NCBI GenBank assembly: GCA_937864225.1
Contig: CALMJK010000005.1
Location: forward strand, 1 to 64,000
Reading direction: 5' to 3'
DNA: 64,000 bases
DNA from: an uncultured bacterium
Lineage (GTDB): Bacteria; Krumholzibacteriota; Krumholzibacteriia; LZORAL124-64-63
Both the position numbers and the translations under genes were made by a program. Positions 53,940 to 62,473 of the stretch are shown here, piece after piece (positions within the stretch are counted from its first letter, which is position 1; the number at the start of each line of letters is the position of its first letter). A model generated the notes under the pieces. That model did not search any database, was not told the origin of the DNA, and was given only the letters and a program-made list of their open reading frames with translations.

Positions 53940-56128
53940 GACGGACCAGGGAAAGCCCCGGGGTCGATCCGGACCCGGGACCCGTCGCGCAGACTCTGCA
54001 GCGCACCGAGCGTGGCGAGCGACGTGGCCAGAAGCGAGGTCAGCGGGATGGGGGCGCGCCCCTCGCGAATCCCGGCCACGAAGGCGGCGATCTCTTCGGC
54101 CTGACCCTTGCCCGCACACGCGCGGCGCGTCCGCCGCCCGCCCGCGAACAGTTCCACGCGGCTGAAGTTGTCGATCACGGCGCTGCGGCCCGCGCCGTGC
54201 ACCTCGATGCGCTCCTTGGGCACCGACTTCGCGCCACGCGCGAAGTAACCGATGGTGCCGATGGAGCCGTTGGCGAAGCGCAACTCGATGAGGACGTCGT
54301 CTTCGGGCGGCACGGCAGAGTCCTGCGAGCCCAGGCACGCGGCCGAGACTTCGACGGCATCCGCCCCCGCGAGGTGTTGCAACAGGTCCACGAAGTGGCA
54401 GACCTCGCCCAGGATGCGGCCTCCGCCCTCCCTTTCGTCCTGGATCCAGTGCTCACGCGGTATGATGCCCGCGCTCACCCGGTACAGCATGGCCAGCGGC
54501 CCCGGGTGCGAGCCGAAGTGTCGCTTCACCACGTCGGCCGCCGGGGAGAAACGTCGATTGTAACCGACTTGGAGCACCGGCATGCTCCCGGCCGCCGTCA
54601 GACCGCGCGCAACGCTGGCGATCGCGCGCAGCTCCTCGTGCGTCAGACAGAGCGGCTTCTCGACGAACACATGCTTGCCCGCGCGCAGGGCCGCGAGCGC
54701 TGCGGACGCGTGCTGGTCGTGACGCGTCGCTATGATCACGGCCTGCGTCTCGGGATCGTTGACAACCGCCTCGACGGAGTCCACGGCGCGCGCGAATCCG
54801 AACCGCCGGCCCACGTCCGCAGCGCTCAGTCCTGTCCGCGTGTGGATGCTGGTGAACGCCACCTTCCGCCGACCCTTCAAGGGCGGGAGCAGGAACGCCT
54901 GCGCATACGATCCCGCGCCCACGCAGCCCACCCCGATCCTGCCCGCCGTCACGCTCCTTCCGGCGGAAGCCAGCGGCACGACTTGCCGCCGGGGAGCCGC
55001 GCGCGTCGGATACTCCAGCAGGATGCCCGCGAACGGCTCGCTGCGTTCGGCGATGAGCCGGTAGGCGCGCGGCGCATCTTCGAAGGAGAAGCGGTGCGAG
55101 ATCAGATCGGCGGGCCGGACCTTGCCGGCCGCCATCATGTCGAGGACCGCCTCGATGTTGCGTCCCTCGGTCCAGCGCACGTACTCGACGGGGTAGTCGA
55201 GGCCCTGCTCCTCGTACGTGGGATCGTAGCGGCCCGGGCCATACGAACACGAAATCGTGAGGGCGATCTCCTTCCTATAATAATCCTCGCGCGGCACGGC
55301 CATGCCCACGGCGCCGACCACCACGACACGGGCGCGGCGCCGGGCGATCCGGCCGGCCAATTCGATGGGATCGTTGCTGGAGGCGGCCGCGCAGATCAGG
55401 ACCATATCGGCCCCGCGCCCCCGCGTGAACTCACTGATCATGCTCTCGACGGGATCAGCGACCAGCACGCCCCCGCGGTCGAGGCACCCGGCGCGCCGCG
55501 CCAGGGCAACGGCGTCAGCCGATATGTCGACGCCGAAGACACGGCAACCATCCGCGCGCAGGAGCTGTCCCGCCAGCATGCCGATCACGCCGAGCCCGAC
55601 CACAACGGCACTCTCGCCCAGTGTCGGCTCCGCGATCCGCGCGCCTTGGAGCGCAATCGAGCCGAGCGTCGCCAGGGCCGCGTCCTGGGGGGGGACTCCC
55701 GCGGGGATCGGCACGACCAGGTTCTCAGGGACGACGGTCTCGTCGGCGTGGTTCGCGTAGCCCCCACCCGCGCACGCCACGATGTCGCCGACAGAGAAGC
55801 GGGTAACGCCCGGACCCAGTTCCGTCACCTCGCCGGCCAGGCTGTAACCGAGGGGGGCCGCGCTTTCCAGCTTGGAGCGAACCTTCTGGATTGTTCCCTT
55901 GAGTCCGATGGAACGGGCCATTTCGATGACCTGCCGAACCTGCTCCGGGCGCGCTTTCGCTTTGGCCAGCAATGACTTCTGGCCAGTCACCACCTTGTTT
56001 CCCTCGGTGCCGGGGCTGATGGCGGAATAGAGAGTTCGCACCCGCACGCAGCCGGGGCCGACCACCGGCGCGGGAGCCTCAAGGATGCGCACTGAGCCGT
56101 CGCTGAGCGTAAGAGCAAGAATTCTCAA
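53936..56128 (-). CDS. Bi-domain oxidoreductase: zinc-type alcohol dehydrogenase fused to Gfo/Idh/MocA
   Basis: A 730-residue fusion. The N-terminal half (1-370) is a medium-chain alcohol dehydrogenase with ISPGTEGNKV, GYSLAGEVTELG and a Rossmann motif VVVGLGVIGMLAGQLL. The second half (395-700) is a Gfo/Idh/MocA oxidoreductase with GVGCVGAGSYAQAF, EKPLCL, VGYNRRFSP, and the GEVCHFVDLLQ substrate segment. This architecture recurs in bacterial surface-glycan clusters. The likely role is oxidation or epimerisation of a nucleotide sugar; the substrate is unknown. The start is taken as TTG at 56128 because GGAGGG lies six bases upstream; a TTG at 56155 has none. Confidence 0.88.
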   Translation of the reverse strand: MRILALTLSDGSVRILEAPAPVVGPGCVRVRTLYSAISPGTEGNKVVTGQKSLLAKAKARPEQVRQVIEMARSIGLKGTIQKVRSKLESAAPLGYSLAGEVTELGPGVTRFSVGDIVACAGGGYANHADETVVPENLVVPIPAGVPPQDAALATLGSIALQGARIAEPTLGESAVVVGLGVIGMLAGQLLRADGCRVFGVDISADAVALARRAGCLDRGGVLVADPVESMISEFTRGRGADMVLICAAASSNDPIELAGRIARRRARVVVVGAVGMAVPREDYYRKEIALTISCSYGPGRYDPTYEEQGLDYPVEYVRWTEGRNIEAVLDMMAAGKVRPADLISHRFSFEDAPRAYRLIAERSEPFAGILLEYPTRAAPRRQVVPLASAGRSVTAGRIGVGCVGAGSYAQAFLLPPLKGRRKVAFTSIHTRTGLSAADVGRRFGFARAVDSVEAVVNDPETQAVIIATRHDQHASAALAALRAGKHVFVEKPLCLTHEELRAIASVARGLTAAGSMPVLQVGYNRRFSPAADVVKRHFGSHPGPLAMLYRVSAGIIPREHWIQDEREGGGRILGEVCHFVDLLQHLAGADAVEVSAACLGSQDSAVPPEDDVLIELRFANGSIGTIGYFARGAKSVPKERIEVHGAGRSAVIDNFSRVELFAGGRRTRRACAGKGQAEEIAAFVAGIREGRAPIPLTSLLATSLATLGALQSLRDGSRVRIDPGAFPGPS

Positions 56129-56134
56129 GCGATG

Positions 56135-56140
56135 CCCTCC
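56135..56140 (-). promoter_or_regulatory. Ribosome site that selects the TTG start of the bi-domain gene
   Basis: GGAGGG on the minus strand, six bases before the TTG at 56126-56128. No similar site precedes the upstream TTG at 56155. The rare start codon may keep expression low. Confidence 0.6.
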
Positions 56141-56148
56141 GGCGTCTG

Positions 56149-56177
56149 TTGACAAGCTTTCCAGGCTGGAATATAAT
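56149..56177 (+). promoter_or_regulatory. Perfect consensus sigma-70 promoter
   Basis: TTGACA at 56149-56154 and TATAAT at 56172-56177 with exactly 17 bases between: every base of both hexamers matches. Transcription should start near 56184 and run into the polysaccharide export operon. The promoter overlaps the 5' end of the divergent oxidoreductase region, so the two may interfere. Confidence 0.85.
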
Positions 56178-56183
56178 GGCTGT

Positions 56184-56419
56184 CGGTCAAAAGCGACGAG
56201 CCTGAAATCAATTTCCCCGGTTTATTCCTCCCGCCAGGAGCCCGTCCCGGCCATTTGCTAAAGCGTTTTTCGCTGATGGCGAAACCAAAGGACGGGCAGG
56301 CACGCCGGGTCGGGATGGGCGTCCGCGTTATTCGCCCCCCTCGCTCCCGTTTTCTTGGTCCCGGGGCTCGGCTCCACCCGGTTGCCTCAGTCCGTCGCGA
56401 TCGCGGGAGAAGACCGATT
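56184..56419 (+). other. Long untranslated leader of the export operon, possibly structured
   Basis: About 236 bases from the predicted transcript start to the first supported start codon. A five-base stem GGACG (56290-56294) / CGTCC (56320-56324) and an AGCG-TTTTT-CGCT hairpin near 56261-56273 can be drawn. Open frames starting at 56255 or 56276 enter the ATPase gene in phase but encode an Arg-rich, non-conserved-looking stretch. A regulatory RNA is possible; no known class was recognised. Confidence 0.4.
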
Positions 56420-57139
56420 TTGAGCAAGATCCTGGAGGCGACTCGACGCGCGGCCGGAGCCGCCGAACCGGTCGATTTCAGTTTTCGGCTGGCCACGATG
56501 GAAGGGGTCAGCCTCTTCCCCAAGCCGACGCCGCGACAGAGGGTCGAGGTCGAGCAGCTCGCGAATTCCCTGCTGAGCCTGCATACAGGTTCGGCCGGGC
56601 AAGTTGTGACGTTCGCCTCCACCGTAAGCGGCGAGGGGGCCAGTTTCGTTTCCTACAATGTGGCCCGCCACCTGTCATTCATGCTGGATCGCAAGGTGGC
56701 GTGGGTGGACGGGAACTTTCGTTCCCCGCAGCCGCGGCTGGAGGGGCAAGGCATCAGCTTCCGGTCTCTCCTTTTCAATCCCGCGTCCTTCTCCGAAATC
56801 AAGGCTCAAGGGAACCTCGTTCTGATTCCCAATGGAGATGAGCCATGTAAGCCTGCCGATTTGCTCACGAGCGGAGCTTACGTGGCCTTGCTCGAACACT
56901 TCCAGCGGACGTTCTACTTGACGATCATCGACGCGCCGCCAGTGCTCGACTCGGTCGAGATATGCCACCTCGCCGCGCCGACTCTCGGCCTCGTGCTCGT
57001 AGTGGAGAGCCGTCGCCTCAAACACGAGATCATCCAGCATGGCATGGATATCGCCGCGAGCCACAAGGTCCGGGTCCTTGGCACGGTGCTGAATCGGCGC
57101 CGCCACGACATCCCGGACGCCATCTACAAGCGGCTTTAG
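56420..57139 (+). CDS. BY-kinase/MinD-like ATPase with degenerate Walker A
   Basis: A 239-residue protein related to the cytoplasmic domain of bacterial tyrosine kinases (CapB/Wzc) that control polysaccharide chain length. Start TTG at 56420 gives MSKILEATRR, the typical family opening, with GGGAG ten bases upstream. Walker A reads STVSGEGAS: the lysine of GEGKS is an alanine (A74). Walker A' is VAWVDGNFRSP (D97) with the second acidic residue changed to Asn. Walker B IIDAPPVLDS is intact. There is no C-terminal tyrosine cluster, only one Tyr (IYKRL). It is thus probably a non-catalytic or ATP-binding-only partner of the Wzz protein. It heads the export operon. Confidence 0.8.
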   Translation: MSKILEATRRAAGAAEPVDFSFRLATMEGVSLFPKPTPRQRVEVEQLANSLLSLHTGSAGQVVTFASTVSGEGASFVSYNVARHLSFMLDRKVAWVDGNFRSPQPRLEGQGISFRSLLFNPASFSEIKAQGNLVLIPNGDEPCKPADLLTSGAYVALLEHFQRTFYLTIIDAPPVLDSVEICHLAAPTLGLVLVVESRRLKHEIIQHGMDIAASHKVRVLGTVLNRRRHDIPDAIYKRL

Positions 57140-57171
57140 AGAGGCGACATTCAACTGGGGAGGAAGCGGAC

Positions 57172-57954
57172 ATGTTCGGTTGCCTTCGCCATGTCGCACC
57201 CTTCGCGACCTGCTTCGTTGCAGCCGCGCTGCTGACGCATTCGGCCGGTTGCGCGACCGGACGAAGCAGGGGTGTGGAATTGGGTCTGCAGCCGTTCAGC
57301 GCGGCCGAGCTTCAGATTAGGGAAGCCGCGCGCGATGCGCGGTATCGCCTGCGCGTGGGCGATACGTTCGCCATCGACTTCAAATACCAGGATGAGCTAG
57401 ACCAGCACAATGTGACGATTCTGCCGGACGGTCGCTTCACGATGGCCGGCATGGAAGATGTTCGGGCCGTCGGCATGTCCATTCCAGAGCTGGACAGTCT
57501 CGTCACGGCGCATTTCGCGCGCGACTATCGCAATCCCGAGCTCTCCGTGATCATCGAGCAGTTGGGCAAGCAGAGTGTCTACGTCATCGGCGAAGTGCGG
57601 GATCCTGGCATCCACGAACTACCCTGGACGAATCACGGCGTGCCTCAAGCCGTGGCGCTGGCCGGAGGATTTCTCGACACCGCCGCTCCCGGCCAGACCC
57701 TGGTCATCCGCGTCACGGAGGAGGGCTACCAGTACCGGCGTTGTGACCTGTCCCACCTCGAGAAGAAGGGTCTGCGCGACGCGGCGGCACTCGATCTACA
57801 GCCCTTCGACGTGGTTTACGTCCCTCGTTCGGCCGTCGGGGACATCGCGTTTTTCACGGAGAACGTGCTCGGCAGTCTGGTCGACTTGGGCGGCCTTTTC
57901 TGGGACGTCTATGCAATTACCCATCTCGAGAGCGTGAACGTGATCACGCGCTGA
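57172..57954 (+). CDS. Polysaccharide export outer-membrane lipoprotein (Wza-like)
   Basis: A 260-residue protein. The N-terminus is a lipoprotein signal ending HSAGC (C27), so it is probably anchored in the outer membrane. A Poly_export domain (about 55-130: YRLRVGDTFAIDF...NVTILPDGRFTMAGM) is followed by an SLBB-like domain (VYVIGEVRDPGIHELP). It forms the periplasmic-to-outside channel for capsule or exopolysaccharide with the Wzz protein encoded next. GGGAGGAAGCGG precedes the ATG at 57172. The C-terminus lacks an obvious transmembrane helix as in Wza, so it may be a shorter OPX protein. Confidence 0.92.
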   Translation: MFGCLRHVAPFATCFVAAALLTHSAGCATGRSRGVELGLQPFSAAELQIREAARDARYRLRVGDTFAIDFKYQDELDQHNVTILPDGRFTMAGMEDVRAVGMSIPELDSLVTAHFARDYRNPELSVIIEQLGKQSVYVIGEVRDPGIHELPWTNHGVPQAVALAGGFLDTAAPGQTLVIRVTEEGYQYRRCDLSHLEKKGLRDAAALDLQPFDVVYVPRSAVGDIAFFTENVLGSLVDLGGLFWDVYAITHLESVNVITR

Positions 57955-57969
57955 GTCTCGGGGAGCGCC

Positions 57970-59388
57970 ATGCATTACCAGATCGACAAACCGATTTCCA
58001 CGAACGCCTTACGCCCGCAGCAGACCGGTCCCCGCGAGCTTCTCGCGGTGATGATTCGGCGCCGCTGGATCATTTTGGGTGTGGCCCTGCCCATCGTTCT
58101 CATCGCCGCGATAGGAACCATGCGCTCATCCGATGTCGTCACCGCGGGCGCGCGGGTCATGATCATGTCGCGGCAGCCTGAGAGCCCGTCGTTTGACAAC
58201 GCGGTCGTGGACTATACCATGCTCATGAGTTCGGCCGCCCAGATGGCGATGAGCATTCCGGTGGCGGAGAAGGCGGCCCAGTCATTGCAAGATTCGCTCG
58301 CGGGTCTGGCTGACATGCACAACAGCTTGGCGCACGTCGATGACCTGGATGGGCTGTGCGACGTCCTGCTGGGGGGCGTCGACTGCTCGCAGGTGGGCGA
58401 GTCCAACGTTCTCAACCTTGCTTTCCGGCACCCCAGTCCCCGCTTCGCGCTCATGGCGATCGGCGCCATTACAACCGCCTACATGGAGTTCAACGTCGAA
58501 ACGCAGCAGAACCGCCAGGCGCTGGACTACTACGATGAGCAGATCGCCTCCGTGGAGGCGGAGATCGACAGCCTGATGAACCGGAGGGCCGCTTTCCGAG
58601 ATCAAGGAGGGTACTCGGGGCTGGCCGTGAACGCCCAGGCCGGGATCACTCAGATCTTCAATCTCGAACAGGACCTCGTGCGGGCCCGCTCGCGCAGGGA
58701 CGGGCTGCAGGCCAAACTGGACGGACTATTGGCCGCCGTGGCTGCGGACCCGGACTATGTGCCTTCCTTCAAGGTCGGGGAGAGTTCGATCCTGACCGGC
58801 TTGAAGAATCGATACGAGGACATGCGAGCCAAACTCGAGGAACTGCGCGTCCAGTACACGGACGACTCCGAGTGGGTCATGCGGCAACGCGTGCTGATCA
58901 ACGAGGCGCGCGAGGCCTTTCGTCGGGAACGCGACAGCTACATCCAGGGCGTGCGCATCGAATTGTCGGAAGCGATCAACGCGGAGTCCGCATTCCAGTT
59001 GGCCATGGACCGCCAGAAGTCCGCCGTCGTCAACTATCCGAAAGTGGAGGCAAAGGTCGAGGCGCTCGACATGCGCGTCTCAACGCAGCGCGATTTGCTG
59101 AAGAGCATGCAACTGAAGCGTGGCGAAGTGCGCCTGAAGGCGCTCAGCGATCAGCGGATCAGCAGCGTTGTGCTGCTGAACGAGCCAGACATCGAATCCA
59201 CGGTCGCGCGCGGCAAGAAGATGTTGTACTTGAGCTTGGCCTCGGTGTTCGCCGTGGTGCTCGGCTTCCTCAGCGCCCTCTTCATCGAGAATCAGGATCA
59301 CCGGCTCTATGACCGGCGCCGCGCCGAGCAGATCCTCGAGGTCCCGGTGCTGGGCGCCGTGTCCGAGGTGAGAGACAGCGATCGCTGA
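57970..59388 (+). CDS. Wzz/GumC-type chain-length determinant protein
   Basis: A 472-residue inner-membrane protein with two transmembrane segments (about 31-48 WIILGVALPIVLIAAIG and about 427-446 MLYLSLASVFAVVLGFLSAL) and a long periplasmic coiled-coil region between them. A GNVR-like section is absent; the helical region includes NRYEDMRAKLEELRVQYTDDSEWV, which recurs in this family. It sets polymer length and pairs with the ATPase at 56420, whose function the kinase domain of Wzc normally supplies in one chain. GGGGAG precedes the ATG 16 bases after wza. Confidence 0.92.
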   Translation: MHYQIDKPISTNALRPQQTGPRELLAVMIRRRWIILGVALPIVLIAAIGTMRSSDVVTAGARVMIMSRQPESPSFDNAVVDYTMLMSSAAQMAMSIPVAEKAAQSLQDSLAGLADMHNSLAHVDDLDGLCDVLLGGVDCSQVGESNVLNLAFRHPSPRFALMAIGAITTAYMEFNVETQQNRQALDYYDEQIASVEAEIDSLMNRRAAFRDQGGYSGLAVNAQAGITQIFNLEQDLVRARSRRDGLQAKLDGLLAAVAADPDYVPSFKVGESSILTGLKNRYEDMRAKLEELRVQYTDDSEWVMRQRVLINEAREAFRRERDSYIQGVRIELSEAINAESAFQLAMDRQKSAVVNYPKVEAKVEALDMRVSTQRDLLKSMQLKRGEVRLKALSDQRISSVVLLNEPDIESTVARGKKMLYLSLASVFAVVLGFLSALFIENQDHRLYDRRRAEQILEVPVLGAVSEVRDSDR

Positions 59389-59390
59389 TC

Positions 59391-60884
59391 ATGAACCGAT
59401 GGCCCACCGAAGTCATCGCCTCGAGAACGGGCCCCCGGCGGCCTAAGGGGCTGGCGTCGCCCCTGATCCCTGCAGTCTTTTCGCTAGTGTCCATTCTCGT
59501 GGCATGGCTTGCCGTCACGCGTCTGGGAGTCAACGGCCTCGTGCTGGTCTTGGGCGGGCTGAGCGGCTTCGTGCTCCTGGCGTACATTTCGCTGCGTGAC
59601 CTGACCGTTGCGTTGCTCATCTGGCTGTTTTCGATGGGCAGCTTGAGGCTCGTGGGCCTGGTCGGCATGCCGGGGCTCCCGGATTTCTCGTTCGACAGGT
59701 TGTTCCTGGTTTGGATCATTCTCATGTACCTGTTCCGCCTCATTCGCGAACGCGAAAGGATCGAGGGCCCCTTTGTCGCCGATGTTCTCATCATTCTTCA
59801 TACCGTGTATGTGCTGGTGCAGCTGAACATCTTCGATTCTCCACACTTCCACGTCTGGGTGCTCAGCAATCTGTCGCCGGTCTTCGGCTATCTGTACGGG
59901 CGCCACATCGTCAAGGAAGAGAAACAGCTGCGCATGCTGCTGATGTTCTTCATCGTCCTGACCGTCTACTACTGGTTCACGGCTTTCGCGGAGAAATTCG
60001 GCTGGCACAGCTTGGTTTGGCCCAAACAGATCCTGGATCCTGCGGTCGGCTTCGCGCCCGAAGGGCGCGTGCGGGGGCCGATGGTGCACCCGCCTCTTTT
60101 CGGGCAAATGCTGAGCATGTTCATCTTGATTTACATCTTCCTGTTGGCGCGACAGCCGCGAATCGTGACACGCGTGTTTCTCCTGCTGTCCATGGGGTTG
60201 ACCGGCGTGTCGCTGCTGTTCACGTACACGCGCGGACCGTGGCTGGCCACCGCCGTGGCGCTCGTCACGCTGGCCGTGCTGAGGGATTCCTTCCGCCGTG
60301 TTTTGATCGGGATGGCGGTGTTGTCTCTGATTCTTGGCGCGCTGGGACTCTACCAGATGGCCAACACGGAGTTTCTGCAGGAGCGGATGGAGAACACGAA
60401 CACGATCGAGAACCGCCTGTCCTTCCTATCCACGGCTTTGCGCATGATTCGTGATCACCCCTTCTTCGGAGTCGGGTTCTTTCGCTTCAATGACTATCGA
60501 GACGACTACAACCAGGCCACGTACGTTCCGTTCTACGGGCTGGTGAGAAAAAGAATGGGCGAAGGCATGGTCATTCATGACATATATTTGGGGCGGCTCG
60601 CGGAAGAAGGGCTTCTGAGCGTCATCCTGATGTTCGGTTTCTACATCGTCGTCGGGCGAGCGTGGCTGCGCCAATGGCGGGCCGAACCCCGCGGCCCGTG
60701 GTTCAATCGGGACTTTCTCGCGCTCGTGGCGGGCATGATGACGAGCTACCTCATCGGCGGGATGATCATCGATTTCCGCTACTTCGATCTGGTCAATGTC
60801 GTGTTCGCCCTGCTGGCCGGAATTCTCTATGGTTACCGCAGCCATCACTACGCGCGCCCCGCAATCATGAAGGCCCGAGGCTGA
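59391..60884 (+). CDS. O-antigen ligase/polymerase family membrane protein (Wzy_C type)
   Basis: A 497-residue polytopic membrane protein with about eleven hydrophobic segments. The large loop and the YTRGPWLA motif (around residue 275) belong to the Wzy_C/WaaL family, as does the later RLSFLSTALRMIRDHPFFGVGFF. It probably polymerises or ligates repeat units in the periplasm. The ATG lies two bases after the Wzz stop. The exact reaction, polymerase versus ligase, cannot be told from sequence. Confidence 0.88.
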   Translation: MNRWPTEVIASRTGPRRPKGLASPLIPAVFSLVSILVAWLAVTRLGVNGLVLVLGGLSGFVLLAYISLRDLTVALLIWLFSMGSLRLVGLVGMPGLPDFSFDRLFLVWIILMYLFRLIRERERIEGPFVADVLIILHTVYVLVQLNIFDSPHFHVWVLSNLSPVFGYLYGRHIVKEEKQLRMLLMFFIVLTVYYWFTAFAEKFGWHSLVWPKQILDPAVGFAPEGRVRGPMVHPPLFGQMLSMFILIYIFLLARQPRIVTRVFLLLSMGLTGVSLLFTYTRGPWLATAVALVTLAVLRDSFRRVLIGMAVLSLILGALGLYQMANTEFLQERMENTNTIENRLSFLSTALRMIRDHPFFGVGFFRFNDYRDDYNQATYVPFYGLVRKRMGEGMVIHDIYLGRLAEEGLLSVILMFGFYIVVGRAWLRQWRAEPRGPWFNRDFLALVAGMMTSYLIGGMIIDFRYFDLVNVVFALLAGILYGYRSHHYARPAIMKARG

Positions 60885-60886
60885 TC

Positions 60887-62473
60887 ATGATGATCCCGGC
60901 AAGCGTGCGCGTCTCCCTCAAACGCTATCTGTTTGAGGGCGACATGCTGCGCCTGATGGCACTCACGATCCTGACGAAGCCGGTCGGCCTGGCCACGCAG
61001 ATGTTGACGGCGAGTCATTTCGGCGCCGGCGCGCAGTATGACGCGTACGCGTTGACATTCTTCCTGGTTACATGTCTCGACAATCTCGTGGGCCAGTCGT
61101 ACAACACGGTTGTCCTACCCATGGTTATCCGGATGCGCGATGTCTCGCCCCGCCAGGCCGTGCTGAGATTCCAGAACTTCGCCGCCCTGATCTTTCTGAT
61201 CCCGGTCGTGGCTTACATGATAGTCCTGACCGCACGCGGCGAGTGGATCCTGGGTCTGATCGCGCCCCGACTCCCCGCCGAGACGGCCGAGTGGGCGCTG
61301 CGCATGATTCCCGTGATGGTGCTGCCGGGCGTGGGCGTGATGGTCGTGACCATGGGCAAATCGGTCCTCAACTCCAACAGGCGCTATGGCATGGCAGGAG
61401 CGATGCCGTTGCTGAGCGGCGTGACCATTCTCGCCGCGCTTGCGCTGGGCGCCCGGCCACTCGGCATCTGGTGCCTGCCATTGGGTTTTCTGTTGGCAGC
61501 GATCGTGCAAGTGTCGCTGACCTTCGGTTACGCCGCCCGGACAGGATGCGTGGCTGTAGTTCGGCCGGCGGCGACGGTCGCGGAGCGACGGCAGCTTTGG
61601 GACCTGGGCGGTGTTTTCCTGATCTCGCAGGTCGTCCTCCTCTGCGGCATGGCGGCGGACAGGTACTTTGCCACGGGGCTCGAGGTCGGCAGCGTGTCCT
61701 CGCTCGCCTACACGGCCAGCATCGTCAACATGGGTACACAGCTCTTCAGCATGAGCGTCGCCGTCGTGATGTTCACGCGCATGGCAGAAATGATCGCGGC
61801 CTGCGACATGAGTGGATGCAGCGAGTTCGTCCGGGCGAACCTCATTCGACAGATGCGCCTCGTGGTACCGGGCAGCCTAGCGCTCAGCCTCGCGGCGCCG
61901 GAGATCGTGCGAGTTCTTTTCCAGCGTGGCGCCTTCAACGCGGTGGACGCGTCTCGCACGGCGGCCGTGCTGTCGATCTACGTGCTGGCCCTTCCTGGCA
62001 TGGTGGCTAACACCCTTGTTTCGCGCATGTTCCACGCCCTGCAGCGTATCAAGGATCGCATTTGGCTGCACGCGGTGTACGTTTTGACGCTGATCGGCTG
62101 CAACTTGGCGCTGGTGGGGGCACTGCAAGTCAAGGGCATTGCCGTTGCGGCAACCATCGCCATCAATCTTCTGTTGGCGGTTTCGTTTCTGACGCTCGGT
62201 GCGTACCGTCAGGGGCTGCGGGTGTGGCGGCTCGCGGCCGTGGTCGGACGGGCTTACGGTTGCGGGATCGTGGTGTATCTCGGTTACCGGCTGGTCGGCT
62301 TGGACGATCTGCTCGCGTCGTGGGCGCCGCACGCGACGCTGGCGGGATCGATGCTGACGGGGTTGGTCAAGGCCGTGTTCGTGTTCGTGCTCTACGTGGC
62401 GCTGTACATGCTGCTGCGCCGGCGGGGCGGGCCGCGGCCCACGCAGGCGTCCGGGTTCAAGGAGAGACGGTGA
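60887..62473 (+). CDS. MurJ/MVIN-type lipid-linked oligosaccharide flippase
   Basis: A 528-residue polytopic protein with about 14 hydrophobic segments. Family features are VLPMVIRMRDVSPRQAVLRFQN and LGVFLISQV-like repeats, and VRVLFQRGAFNAVDASRTAAVL in the second half, typical of MurJ/Wzx-like exporters. It probably flips lipid-linked repeat units across the inner membrane; in this operon the substrate should be the glycan, not lipid II. The ATG at 60887 has CGAGG about seven bases upstream. It ends with the start of the phosphatase-like gene (TGATG). Confidence 0.9.
   Translation: MMIPASVRVSLKRYLFEGDMLRLMALTILTKPVGLATQMLTASHFGAGAQYDAYALTFFLVTCLDNLVGQSYNTVVLPMVIRMRDVSPRQAVLRFQNFAALIFLIPVVAYMIVLTARGEWILGLIAPRLPAETAEWALRMIPVMVLPGVGVMVVTMGKSVLNSNRRYGMAGAMPLLSGVTILAALALGARPLGIWCLPLGFLLAAIVQVSLTFGYAARTGCVAVVRPAATVAERRQLWDLGGVFLISQVVLLCGMAADRYFATGLEVGSVSSLAYTASIVNMGTQLFSMSVAVVMFTRMAEMIAACDMSGCSEFVRANLIRQMRLVVPGSLALSLAAPEIVRVLFQRGAFNAVDASRTAAVLSIYVLALPGMVANTLVSRMFHALQRIKDRIWLHAVYVLTLIGCNLALVGALQVKGIAVAATIAINLLLAVSFLTLGAYRQGLRVWRLAAVVGRAYGCGIVVYLGYRLVGLDDLLASWAPHATLAGSMLTGLVKAVFVFVLYVALYMLLRRRGGPRPTQASGFKERR

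Noticed and set aside
56255-56340. c-di-GMP (GEMM-type) riboswitch in the export operon leader
   Set aside because: A GGCGAAACC and a GCCGGG segment looked suggestive, but the required GAAA tetraloop-receptor layout and the second conserved arm are missing.
56255-56419. Earlier starts (TTG 56255, ATG 56276) for the BY-kinase-like ATPase
   Set aside because: The added residues are Arg/Pro-rich and unlike family N-termini, while MSKILEA at 56420 matches the usual opening. Not fully excluded.
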